Below, in pieces: positions 35,624 through 43,781 of a stretch of 64,000 bases of DNA. The translations under genes were made by a program, and so were the position numbers. This DNA is from Actinoplanes solisilvae (GTDB lineage Bacteria; Actinomycetota; Actinomycetes; Mycobacteriales; Micromonosporaceae): assembly GCF_003999975.1 (NCBI RefSeq), contig NZ_RJAC01000025.1:1-64000 (forward strand), in the 5' to 3' direction. The notes beneath the pieces are model-generated. The model did not search any database. It saw only the letters and a program-made list of their open reading frames with translations, and was not told where the DNA came from. How positions within the stretch are numbered: the stretch's first letter is position 1; each line of letters begins with the position of its first letter.

Positions 35624-35672
35624 TTAAGCGGAACGCTGTTCCGTTAAGAGAATACGGAACGACGTTCCGTAT
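35624..35672. promoter_or_regulatory. Two palindromic operators of TetR type
   Basis: 35652-35672 is a perfect palindrome with arms ATACGGAAC and GTTCCGTAT around GAC. 35624-35647 is a weaker copy (TTAAGCGGAAC ... GTTCCGTTAA). They precede the aldo/keto reductase gene. The matching regulator is not identified in the window. Confidence 0.75.
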
Positions 35673-35760
35673 GCCCACCTTGGTGACGGAGCCGACACCC
35701 CCGGCCGAGGAGCGGCGGGCGCTCTCCGCCGCGAGACGGCAGGCCCGGCCCCTGGCTTGA
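35671..35760 (+). other. Short open frame, possible remnant of a divergent regulator
   Basis: ATG 35671 begins at the edge of the perfect palindrome and encodes 29 residues (MPTLVTEPTPPAEERRALSA, then ARRQARPLA). It ends at the TGA inside TTGACC of promoter element 9. The position and the EERRA start suggest the first residues of a lost TetR gene, but this is weak. Confidence 0.25.
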
Positions 35761-35787
35761 CCGTGTGGCAACGACAGGGTTTCCACT
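35757..35787 (+). promoter_or_regulatory. MerR-type promoter element 9
   Basis: TTGACC, 19 bases with GTGT and GACAGGGT, TCCACT. About 30 bases before the start of the secreted S33 peptidase gene. Confidence 0.85.
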
Positions 35788-35817
35788 GGGTCGGCAAGTC
35801 TTGAGTAGGGGAGTCAG

Positions 35818-37281
35818 ATGCGAAAAACCTTATCGGTCGTGCTCGTTTCCGCGGTCGCGGCGGTATCGCTGGTGTCCGTCCTGGGGGCCTCTCAAGCGAC
35901 GGCGGAAAGCGGGTTGAAGTGGGGTCCGTGCCCCGCCGACAGCGCGCTGCCCGGACTGGAATGCACGACGGTCCCGGTCCCGGTGGACTATCGGAAGCCG
36001 CAGGGGCAGCACCTCGAGGTGGCGGTCTCCCGTCTGCCGAGCAAGGACCCGTCGAAGCGCCGGGGCGTGCTCGTGACCAACCCGGGCGGTCCCGGTGCCG
36101 GGGGACTGATCTATCCGGGCCTGCTCGCGAGCAACCTGTCGCCGCAGCCGCTGCCGAAAAGCGTCCAGGATCAGTACGACGTGATCGGTTTCGACCCCCG
36201 CGGTGTGGGCCACAGCTCACCGGTGACCTGTGACCTGACGCCGGAGCAGATCGCGCGGCGCAACCTCTGGACCCCGGCCGACGCGGCCGGCGTACGGAAG
36301 GACGCCGCGAGCGCGAAAACGATCGCCCGGCAGTGCGCGACCTCGGAGACGGCCGCGCTGCTGCCCCACATCACCACCGCCAACACCGCCCGGGACATGG
36401 ACCGCATCCGGGAAGCGCTGGGCGAGCCGAAGATCTCTTACCTCGGGGTGTCCTACGGCACCTACCTCGGTGCGGTCTACACGACGATGTTCCCCCAGCG
36501 CAGTGACCGGTTCGTGCTCGACAGCAACCTCGGCCCCGGTGGTTTCGACGTCACCGCCCACCGAAGGGTCGCCCGCGGCCTGGAGGACCGGTTCCCGGAC
36601 TTCGCGAAGTTCGTCGCCGCCAACCCGCAGTACGGGCTGGGCACGACGCCGAAGCAGGTGCGCGCGAAGTTCTTCGACCTCGCCGCGCGGCTCGACAAGA
36701 CGCCGGTGCGGGGCGTGGACGGCTCGTTGTTCCGGGGGAACACGTTCGACCAGCTCTACACCGACGTGAGCATGCCGAACCTGGCCGCGATCTGGAATGC
36801 GTTCGACACGAACCAGCCGATGCCGCCCGACCCGCCGCCGGCGAACATCGACAACGCCGTCTCCAGCCGCTTTCATGTGCTCTGCGGCGACTCGAAGTGG
36901 CCGAGCTCGGTCCGCGAGTACCAGCGGGCCGTCGCGGTCAACCGGGTCAAGTATCCGCTGATCGGCGCCGGTGCGGCCAACATCACTCCCTGCGCGTTCT
37001 GGCCGTCCCCGGTCGAGCGGCCGGTGCGCATCGGTGACCGAGGGCCGTCGAACGTGCTCATGGTGCAGAACCTGCGCGACCCCGGTACCCCGCTGGTCGG
37101 CGCCCGCGAGCTCAGGCACGCCTTCGGCAACCGGGCGCGGATGGTGACGGCGGACCAGGGTGGCCACGGCGCCTACCTGCTCTTCGCCAAGAACAAGTGC
37201 GCCAACGACACGGTGACCGCCTTCCTCGCCACCGGCGAGCGTCCGCGGCACGACGTCACTTGCGCGGCCGAACCGAGCTAG
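35818..37281 (+). CDS. Secreted alpha/beta hydrolase, S33 tripeptidyl-aminopeptidase-like
   Basis: A 487-residue exported hydrolase. Residues 1-29 are a signal peptide. TNPGGPGAGGLIY is the oxyanion-hole region, GFDPRGVGHSSPV the following strand, LGVSYGTYLGAVY (near 210) the nucleophile elbow, and RDPGTPLVGARELRHAF with GGHGAYLLF the acid and histidine. It resembles SlpD/SlpE and tripeptidyl aminopeptidases of Streptomyces that trim peptides outside the cell. ATG 35818 has GGGGAG upstream. A paralogue at 43782-45263 also has the 31-bp element. The DUF2252 gene starts ten bases after the stop. Confidence 0.85.
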   Translation: MRKTLSVVLVSAVAAVSLVSVLGASQATAESGLKWGPCPADSALPGLECTTVPVPVDYRKPQGQHLEVAVSRLPSKDPSKRRGVLVTNPGGPGAGGLIYPGLLASNLSPQPLPKSVQDQYDVIGFDPRGVGHSSPVTCDLTPEQIARRNLWTPADAAGVRKDAASAKTIARQCATSETAALLPHITTANTARDMDRIREALGEPKISYLGVSYGTYLGAVYTTMFPQRSDRFVLDSNLGPGGFDVTAHRRVARGLEDRFPDFAKFVAANPQYGLGTTPKQVRAKFFDLAARLDKTPVRGVDGSLFRGNTFDQLYTDVSMPNLAAIWNAFDTNQPMPPDPPPANIDNAVSSRFHVLCGDSKWPSSVREYQRAVAVNRVKYPLIGAGAANITPCAFWPSPVERPVRIGDRGPSNVLMVQNLRDPGTPLVGARELRHAFGNRARMVTADQGGHGAYLLFAKNKCANDTVTAFLATGERPRHDVTCAAEPS

Positions 37282-37291
37282 AGGTCGAACC

Positions 37292-38659
37292 ATGGCGAGT
37301 TCATCAGTCGTACGGGTCCGGGCATCGGACAGCGTGACCGCCGATGCCCGGGACGGTCGCCGGGCGCGTAAGCGCGCACCCCGTCGATCCGCGCCGCTCT
37401 GGGACCCCGGCGTCCGTGACATGAGGGCCCTCGACTGGCTGCGCGCGCAGGAACCCGTACGCGATCCGGAGCTCCTGCCGTTGCGGTACGCCCGGATGGC
37501 GTCCTCGCCGTGGACCTACCTGCGGGGTGCGGCGGCCGTGATGGCCGCCGACCTCGCGGTGGCGCCGCACTCGGGACTGACGGTGCAGATGTGCGGCGAC
37601 GCGCACATCCTCAACTTCGGGCTCTGGGCCTCGCCCGAGCGGCAGCTGCTCTTCGACGCCCGCGATTTCGACGAGACCCTGCCGGGGCCCTTCGAGTGGG
37701 ACCTCAAGCGCCTCGCGACCAGCGTCTATGTGCTCGCCGAGGCGGAACAGCTCGGGGGCCGGTGTGCCGGGAGGGCTGCTGCCGCAGCGGTGGACACGTA
37801 CCGCGAAGCGATGCGGCGGTACGCCGGCCTGGGCGAGCTGGACATCTGGTACGACCGGATCACGGCTGAGGTTCCGTTGCGGGGGCTGACCTCGGTGTTC
37901 GCCAAGGCCGCCGCCCGCGACATCGAGAAGCACACGCATCGTGGGGTGGCTCGGCAGCTCATCTCCGAAGAGGGCGGCCGGCGCCACATCTCGTTGGACC
38001 CGATGAAACGCATCGACGACGGACTGAGCCGCGAGCAGCGGGTCCAAGCCTCTGAGCAGGTCTACGACACCTACCTGGCCTCGATCTCGCCTCATCTGCG
38101 CCGGCTCGTACACCGATTCGAGCGGGTCGACGCCGTGCGGCAGATCGTGGGCGTGGGCAGCGTCGGCATGCGCGTCTGGTTGCACCTGCTGGAGGGAGAC
38201 AGCGGCCGCCAGCCGGTCTTCGCCCAGGCCAAGCAGGCGACAGCGTCGGTCTACGAGGAGTTCCTGGGCCCCAGCGAGTTCACGAACCACGGCGAACGCG
38301 TCATCGTCGGCCAACGCCTCATGCAGTCGGCCAGCGACATCTTCCTCGGCCACATGCGCGTCGACGGATACGACTACTACGTACGCCAGTATCGCGACAT
38401 GAAGATCATTCCCAGCGGCCACCGGATCGCCGGCAATCTGCCGCAGTTCGCCGTGGCCTGCGGCCACGCGTTGGCGAAATCGCATGCCCGCAGCGGCGAT
38501 CCCGCGGCGATTGCCGGTTACATCGGTAAAGGGAACGCCTTCCGGGACGGTATCCAGCGCTATGCCCGCGATTACGCTCGGCAGACCCGCGCGGATCACG
38601 CCGATCTTCGCACCGCGATCGCGAACAACGAAGTCAGGGCGGCCGAACGAGGCTGGTAG
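37292..38659 (+). CDS. DUF2252-family protein
   Basis: A 455-residue protein of the DUF2252 family. Segments MCGDAHILNFGLWASPERQL, FDARDFDETLPGPFEWDLKR and VGSVGMRVWLHLL resemble a kinase-like phosphotransferase fold (GD.H..N followed by D.DE), so a small-molecule kinase is plausible, but no function is established. It is ten bases downstream of the peptidase gene and probably in the same transcript. Confidence 0.8.
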   Translation: MASSSVVRVRASDSVTADARDGRRARKRAPRRSAPLWDPGVRDMRALDWLRAQEPVRDPELLPLRYARMASSPWTYLRGAAAVMAADLAVAPHSGLTVQMCGDAHILNFGLWASPERQLLFDARDFDETLPGPFEWDLKRLATSVYVLAEAEQLGGRCAGRAAAAAVDTYREAMRRYAGLGELDIWYDRITAEVPLRGLTSVFAKAAARDIEKHTHRGVARQLISEEGGRRHISLDPMKRIDDGLSREQRVQASEQVYDTYLASISPHLRRLVHRFERVDAVRQIVGVGSVGMRVWLHLLEGDSGRQPVFAQAKQATASVYEEFLGPSEFTNHGERVIVGQRLMQSASDIFLGHMRVDGYDYYVRQYRDMKIIPSGHRIAGNLPQFAVACGHALAKSHARSGDPAAIAGYIGKGNAFRDGIQRYARDYARQTRADHADLRTAIANNEVRAAERGW

Positions 38660-38674
38660 GAACGGATCGTCGGG

Positions 38675-39463
38675 TCAAGAACCGACGGTGGCGTCGGCGA
38701 CGCCGAGGCAGTCGGCGCCACGGAAGATCGCCAACTCGTAGGACAGGGAGTTCGCACCGTCGTCACGGACCCGCGAGCCGAGCTCGTAGTCACCGGGGTA
38801 GGTCACCTCGCCCAGGTAGTGAACGGCGTACGCGTCCGGCGCGAGGTCGGGGATCGTCCGGTGCCCGTCCGGATCGGTGACGTCGAGAGCTGACGCCGCG
38901 ATCGCCTCGTCGTACCAGGTGAGCTGGGCGAGATAGTTCACGTGGTGATTGCCGTCGACGTCGCCGATCCGGGCGCGCAAGGGTGCGAAACGTTCGTAGT
39001 GCTCCCGGCTGCGCCGTTCGGGCCCGACCCGATCGGTCGCGGAGCCTTGCGGGGTGTCGCTCGACCGCAGCTCGTCCAGATCGGCGATCAGCTCCTCGGG
39101 AAGGTCCAGTGGCCCGCCGGCGCCGCGCAGCACCACGGTTGCCTCGCCGGTTGTCACGGAGGCGCCGTCGATGGCCGCCGACTGCTCGTAGGTGAACGAG
39201 GAGCGGCCGATCCGGCGAATCCCGGTCCGCACCCGGACCACCGTGCCGGTGCGCCCGGCGTGAGCGAGGCGTTCGACGCGCTGGCCGACGAACAGGATCT
39301 GGAATCGGGGGAGGTCGCCCCGGCCCACGAGCCGCTCGAAACGGTGCAGAGAGAGCCGCAGACGTGCGTCTTCGAGCCATCGGGCCATGCCGACGACGCT
39401 CGCCGAACCGTTGCGGCCGAGGTCGGCTTGCCGCACTCGGACATCAATCTCGATCGGTTCCAT
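38675..39463 (-). CDS. Acyl-CoA/ACP thioesterase-like double-hotdog protein
   Basis: A 262-residue protein with two hotdog domains. The first contains MARWLEDARLRLSLHRF and the second HVNYLAQLTWYDEA, which carries the typical N/H-x-x-Y-L region of 4-hydroxybenzoyl-CoA-type thioesterases. It would hydrolyse acyl thioesters in the cytoplasm. ATG 39463 lies eight bases after the -10 of element 10, so the transcript is nearly or fully leaderless. Its 3' end faces DUF2252. Confidence 0.75.
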   Translation of the reverse strand: MEPIEIDVRVRQADLGRNGSASVVGMARWLEDARLRLSLHRFERLVGRGDLPRFQILFVGQRVERLAHAGRTGTVVRVRTGIRRIGRSSFTYEQSAAIDGASVTTGEATVVLRGAGGPLDLPEELIADLDELRSSDTPQGSATDRVGPERRSREHYERFAPLRARIGDVDGNHHVNYLAQLTWYDEAIAASALDVTDPDGHRTIPDLAPDAYAVHYLGEVTYPGDYELGSRVRDDGANSLSYELAIFRGADCLGVADATVGS

Positions 39464-39470
39464 GAAAATC

Positions 39471-39501
39471 AGTAGAATCTGTGTTCCTGGGACACACGCA
39501 A
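39471..39501 (-). promoter_or_regulatory. MerR-type promoter element 10
   Basis: TTGCGT, 19 bases with GTGT and AACACAG, TCTACT on the - strand. The -35 is the least conserved of the set, but the dyad and spacing hold. Confidence 0.75.
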
Positions 39502-39544
39502 CCGGGCGGCCGGGGCCGGTTGATCAGTTCGATGACACCGAGGA

Positions 39545-40399
39545 TCAAGCGGTTGAGACTGCGCGCTCGGCACCCGGGAATCTCTGCTGCATGAGTGGTT
39601 TCGTGCCGGTGACGACCCAGATCGTGAGCACCGCGAGCAGCGTTCCGTCGGTGACGGCTCGGTCGACCTCCGCCAGCCAAGGCTCCGCTGTCTCGCCCAG
39701 GTTCAGGAGAGGGCCTTGCAGTACGGCCCGGTCGACGACGGACAACAGGGCGGCGGCCTCGGCAAAATCGGTCACCGCGACGGTGACCGGCTCGGCGCCG
39801 ACGTCGGCGAGACCGGCCGAGACCAGCCGGCGGCGCAACGTGCGCCCGGTGGACGTCGCGGCCGGCAACGCCGGGGCGAGCTTCCGGTACGCCTCACTCA
39901 ACTGCGGCGTCCCGTCGAACAGCATGGATTCCCAGTCGGTGTCGATCAGGCACACCCGGCCGCCGGGACGCAGCACCCGCACCATCTCGGCGATGGCGGC
40001 ATTGGGATCGACGACGTGTTGCAGCACGCGCTCGCACCGGACCCCGTCGAAATGATCGTCCGGGTACGGCAGGGCGAGCGCGTCTCCCTGGTCGTACCGC
40101 ATCGCCGCGGCGTCCGCTCGCTCGCGGGCGAAGTCCACGGCGGCGCGCGAGTTGTCGACGCCGATCGCCTCCCCGGCCGGGCCGACCAGGGCAGCCAGGT
40201 CCTGCACCACCTCACCCGCGCCCGAGCCCACGTCCAGCAAACGGTGCGGATCCCGGAGGCCCCAAGCCTCCAGCGCCCTCTGGCGGACCAGTCGGATCGT
40301 CGGCAATCGGGCGGCCACCTCGATGTGCCGCAGCAGGAAGCGCCGGTTGTCGGCGGTCTGTTCGCCCAGATCGGTGAAGGGGGTCTGTACGTTGTTCAT
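39545..40399 (-). CDS. Class I SAM-dependent methyltransferase
   Basis: A 284-residue methyltransferase of the UbiE/COQ5 type. Motif I LLDVGSGAGEV, motif post-I IGVDNSRAAVDFA, DGVRCERVLQHVVDP, and RVLRPGGRVCLIDTDW (motif III) are present. Substrate is unknown. It starts three bases after the LtrA stop on the same strand, so the two are translated from one mRNA under element 11. Confidence 0.85.
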   Translation of the reverse strand: MNNVQTPFTDLGEQTADNRRFLLRHIEVAARLPTIRLVRQRALEAWGLRDPHRLLDVGSGAGEVVQDLAALVGPAGEAIGVDNSRAAVDFARERADAAAMRYDQGDALALPYPDDHFDGVRCERVLQHVVDPNAAIAEMVRVLRPGGRVCLIDTDWESMLFDGTPQLSEAYRKLAPALPAATSTGRTLRRRLVSAGLADVGAEPVTVAVTDFAEAAALLSVVDRAVLQGPLLNLGETAEPWLAEVDRAVTDGTLLAVLTIWVVTGTKPLMQQRFPGAERAVSTA

Positions 40400-40402
40400 T
40401 GT

Positions 40403-41605
40403 CTACCTCGAGGTGGATGTCGTCCGAGCCGCAGGCTGAGCTTGTGGCGTGAGGTCGAGGGGTTTCTGCCAGATCAGGGCGGCCACCACGCCGGTGAGGA
40501 TGACGGCGGTCAGTGCGAACGGGATCGGGATGAGAGGGTCGATGAGGACGAGGACCGCTCCGGCCGGGACGATGACGTTGATGTGGCGCCCGGCGCTGCG
40601 ACGCATCACGAGCAGCCAGATCCCGAGGACGAAGACGGCGATCGGAACGGTGTAGGCGAAGGACGCGACCACCGGGTCGAGCTCGCTGTGGCCGGTGATG
40701 ACATCGACCTCGGCTTCGATTCCGGCGGAGAGCGCGCCGGCCGCGGCGAAGATGAAGTAGTGACCGTAGCCGTAACCGAGCGAGAGACCCAGGCCGTCGA
40801 TGGCGGTGTGGTGCGGCGCCCAGAAGTACACCCACCACAACGCGGCCGTGACGACGAGCGTGAGCACGGCCACCCTGATCAGTGGCCCCAGTGTGTCGCC
40901 CTCATGCAGCGCCTCGATGATCGCGTTGGCCGAGGCCAGCAGGCTCTCACCCAGCAGGATGAGGCTGAACAGGCCGAACCGTTCGCTCAGGTGATGCGGA
41001 TGCCACGGGGTTCTGGCCCGTCGTTCCGCGGCGACCGGCACCGCGAGCTCGGCCCCGATCAGGACGATCACGGCGGGCCAGAAGGCGGCGGCGGGCAAAA
41101 GCAGAGAGGCCAGCCAGAGGAGCTGAACGACGGCGATCCCGATGGCGTAGGTGGTGGTGGACCGGCGGGTGTCCCCGGACGAGCGGGACGCGCGCATCCA
41201 CTGCGCGACAAGCGCGACGCGCATCACGACGTAGGCCAGGATCAGCACGACATAGTCCTGGTCCTCGAACGCCGCCTGGATGCCGGAGGCGAGCACGAGC
41301 ACGCCGCCCATCTGAACGATGGTCAGCAGCCGGTAGAGCCAGTCGTCGGTGTCGAACGAGGTCGCGAACCAGGTGAAGTTCATCCAGGCCCACCAGATCC
41401 CGAAGAACACGACGGCGTAGTTGAGGATGCCGTCCAGCACATGCGCTTCGGTGAGCTGGTGGTGCAACTGGACGGAAGCGATGCTGACCGCGACGACGAA
41501 GACCAGGTCGAAGAAGAGCTCCAGCGACGACGCGGTCCGGCCGGCCTCGTCCGGGTCGCGTGGCCACATCGGCACGAGCCGGTAGCGAGACGTGGGTGCA
41601 TTCAT
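40403..41605 (-). CDS. Low temperature requirement A (LtrA)-family membrane protein
   Basis: A 400-residue polytopic membrane protein with about eleven hydrophobic helices. ASSLELFFDLVFVVAVSIAS near the N-terminus and FGLFSLILLGESLLASANAI are the signature regions of bacterial LtrA proteins. The name comes from a Listeria cold-growth mutant; the molecular role is unclear. It is the first gene of an operon with the methyltransferase and is preceded by element 11. Confidence 0.9.
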   Translation of the reverse strand: MNAPTSRYRLVPMWPRDPDEAGRTASSLELFFDLVFVVAVSIASVQLHHQLTEAHVLDGILNYAVVFFGIWWAWMNFTWFATSFDTDDWLYRLLTIVQMGGVLVLASGIQAAFEDQDYVVLILAYVVMRVALVAQWMRASRSSGDTRRSTTTYAIGIAVVQLLWLASLLLPAAAFWPAVIVLIGAELAVPVAAERRARTPWHPHHLSERFGLFSLILLGESLLASANAIIEALHEGDTLGPLIRVAVLTLVVTAALWWVYFWAPHHTAIDGLGLSLGYGYGHYFIFAAAGALSAGIEAEVDVITGHSELDPVVASFAYTVPIAVFVLGIWLLVMRRSAGRHINVIVPAGAVLVLIDPLIPIPFALTAVILTGVVAALIWQKPLDLTPQAQPAARTTSTSR

Positions 41606-41638
41606 GTGGGCTCACCTGGATCGAGTCGTGGGGTCCTC

Positions 41639-41669
41639 AGTAGAGACCGTGTGGTCAGAACAGGGTCAA
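41639..41669 (-). promoter_or_regulatory. MerR-type promoter element 11
   Basis: TTGACC, 19 bases with CTGT and CACACGGT, TCTACT on the - strand. It overlaps the last codons of the upstream FAD monooxygenase gene (LTLF-stop is encoded by its left part) and drives ltrA. Confidence 0.85.
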
Positions 41670-42758
41670 ACGGGCTGCGGCGGCCCACGCCTCATCGATG
41701 ACGGCTTCCCGCAGGCGCAGGAAGTCTCCGCTTCGCCCGGCGAGAGAATCAGCCAGCACCGAGGCCTGATTGACGGCTGACGCCATACCGATGCCGTGGA
41801 CCGGGTTGTAGGTGGCCACGGCATCACCGATATCGACGAGGCCGGCCGGGAAACGGTCGAGGTCCGCGATCCGGCGACGACGGCTGTCGATGTAGAAGTA
41901 CTCTTCGGCTTCGCCCAGCGGCTCGCCCGCGGTGGCCCTCCGGAACACCTCCGGCAGCCCGGCACAGACCGCCCGCAGGTCCTTGACCGTCGCCTCCGCG
42001 CGGTCACGGCCATAGGCCACCCCGACAACCTGCCAGCGGTCGCCCTCGATCGCATAGACGGCGACGGCGACAAGCCCTTGGCCGTCGGCGCCCGGCGTGA
42101 ACTGGTCGAGGGCGCACGACACCTTCGGGCGGAGGTCGTCCGGAGACCTTCGGAACAGCGCGGTCGTGTAGCCGATGCCCACCGGAACCCGTTGCACCGC
42201 CGGTGCCGGAAAGCCACCCCGCTCGAGCCAGCGCACCAGGCTGCTGCCCCGGCCCATGGCGTCGACGGTCAGATCGGTGTCGAGCACGCGCTCCGTGGCC
42301 GACCCGCCAGTCTGGTAGACCACTCCGGTCACCGACCTGTCGCGGTAACGAAGGCCGGCCGCCGCGCCGTGGCGGAGTTCGACGTGGGGGATGGCGGCGA
42401 CGCGGCTGCGAATCCGCTCCTCGAGGAAGGGCCGGCTCGCCGTGAGCAGTGTGGCATCCCAGTCCGCCATCGGCTCGCTGTTGCTGAACAGGCTGTGGTG
42501 TCCGGGCGGGGCCAGGACAGCGCCACGCGCGACGGCGTCGTCGGTGAATCCGGGGAACCAGTCCTCGAGCTTCCGCAGCGCGGCGGGCTGAAGGAAGTGA
42601 CCGTGCCTGCCCTGGGGAACGGAGGTGTGCCCGACCGGCCCCGGCGTGAGCACATCCCGCTCGAGAAGCACCACCCGTCGCGCGTGGTCAGCCAGCGCTC
42701 GCGCCGCCAGCAGCCCGGCAAAGCTCGCACCGATGACACACGCGGTCTCGATCGTCAT
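41655..42758 (-). CDS. FAD-dependent monooxygenase/dehydrogenase
   Basis: A 367-residue flavoprotein. VIGASFAGLLAARALADHAR is the GxGxxG-like dinucleotide fold (here GASFAG), VVLLERD the ribose-binding acid, GHTSVPQGRHGHFLQ a conserved segment of this clade, and GLVDIGDAVATYNPVHGIGM the GD motif binding FAD. It resembles geranylgeranyl-reductase/halogenase-like oxidoreductases of unknown substrate. Its ATG overlaps the CPBP stop (ATGA), so it is the second gene of an operon under element 12. Its final codons lie inside element 11. Confidence 0.85.
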   Translation of the reverse strand: MTIETACVIGASFAGLLAARALADHARRVVLLERDVLTPGPVGHTSVPQGRHGHFLQPAALRKLEDWFPGFTDDAVARGAVLAPPGHHSLFSNSEPMADWDATLLTASRPFLEERIRSRVAAIPHVELRHGAAAGLRYRDRSVTGVVYQTGGSATERVLDTDLTVDAMGRGSSLVRWLERGGFPAPAVQRVPVGIGYTTALFRRSPDDLRPKVSCALDQFTPGADGQGLVAVAVYAIEGDRWQVVGVAYGRDRAEATVKDLRAVCAGLPEVFRRATAGEPLGEAEEYFYIDSRRRRIADLDRFPAGLVDIGDAVATYNPVHGIGMASAVNQASVLADSLAGRSGDFLRLREAVIDEAWAAAARLTLF

Positions 42759-43666
42759 GCGCGGCTCAAAGCGCCCTGATCGGCCTGAGCGCCCTGATCG
42801 GCCTGAGCCCTCTGAGCGGTCAGCGGTCCGGTGCGAGTGATGAACCAGACGATCACCACGGTGGCGAGGACGACGGCGCTCGGGATGAGCGCGGTGGCGG
42901 CCGCGGCTCCGGCATCGCGGTCGGCCACGACGCTGTTCAAGTCGGACCGCATGGCGGCGGAGAAGACGAAGCCCAGCGTGTTCCACAGCGCGTGCAGGAC
43001 GATCGCGATCTCGAGACCGCCGGTGCGCCAGGTGATGAGCCCCGTGCCGATGGCCAGCACCACGTACCACAGATTCAGCCAGGCGTCGCTCGCCGCGTGG
43101 CTCGCCGCGAAGATCACCGCCATCACGATCAGGCCGAGGACGAGACCCGATCGGCTGCCCCGGGTCCAGCCTCCGACGACCCGCAACATGAGCCCGCGGA
43201 ACCCGTACTCCTCGCCCGCGGCCTGCAGCGGGGTGAGCAGCAGGGCGCCGGCCAGCAGCCACAGCACATCGGTGTCCGACCACACGCTGCGCGGGGCGGG
43301 CGCCAAGTAGTCGTTCACGACCAGGGCCGCGACACAGAGCGGAAGGATGAGCAGCAACGCGCGGCCGAACACGTCGAAGCGGAAGCGCGATAACACCGAG
43401 TGGAGCGACGCCCCCGGTACGCCGTAGAGCCAGCGCTGAATGACCATGCTCCACGGGAGGAGCAGCGCCAAGGAGACCATCGCGACCGCGTGCGTCAGCG
43501 GGGTGTAGGAGTCGTCACTGCCACGGTCGTCCAGAGCGTCAGCGCCGACCGACAAGACGGCGCTGAAAACCAGCAGGCCGCCGAGCAGGAGCACGATCGC
43601 GAGAATGCCGCGACCGACGCGGCGACGATCCCCCGCGAGGACGCGATGGTATTCGCCGTTGCCCAT
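42755..43666 (-). CDS. CPBP-family intramembrane metalloprotease
   Basis: A 303-residue membrane protein with about eight helices. The active-site motifs are AAGEEYGFRGLM, FAASHAASDAWLNL and IVLHALWNTLGFV. It resembles the protein at 17574-18524 in topology and motifs. The C-terminus contains short repeats (QADQGAQADQGA) from a small tandem DNA repeat near 42775-42805. ATG 43666 has GAAAGGG upstream and element 12 about 29 bases further. Confidence 0.85.
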   Translation of the reverse strand: MGNGEYHRVLAGDRRRVGRGILAIVLLLGGLLVFSAVLSVGADALDDRGSDDSYTPLTHAVAMVSLALLLPWSMVIQRWLYGVPGASLHSVLSRFRFDVFGRALLLILPLCVAALVVNDYLAPAPRSVWSDTDVLWLLAGALLLTPLQAAGEEYGFRGLMLRVVGGWTRGSRSGLVLGLIVMAVIFAASHAASDAWLNLWYVVLAIGTGLITWRTGGLEIAIVLHALWNTLGFVFSAAMRSDLNSVVADRDAGAAAATALIPSAVVLATVVIVWFITRTGPLTAQRAQADQGAQADQGALSRA

Positions 43667-43694
43667 GTGTTGTCCCTTTCAAATTGTGGGGACC

Positions 43695-43725
43695 ATGAAA
43701 AACCGTGTGCCGGCGACACAGTCAA
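43695..43725 (-). promoter_or_regulatory. MerR-type promoter element 12
   Basis: TTGACT, 19 bases with GTGT and CACACGGT, TTTCAT on the - strand, upstream of the CPBP-monooxygenase operon. Confidence 0.85.
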
Positions 43726-43781
43726 GATCCGTGAACCGTGACGGGACGGGATCCACCGCCCGGCCCGTCACCACAGGCGGT

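Noticed and set aside
39716..41701. 661-residue open frame on the + strand
   Set aside because: Antisense to the methyltransferase and ltrA genes, which have clear motifs, starts and a promoter.
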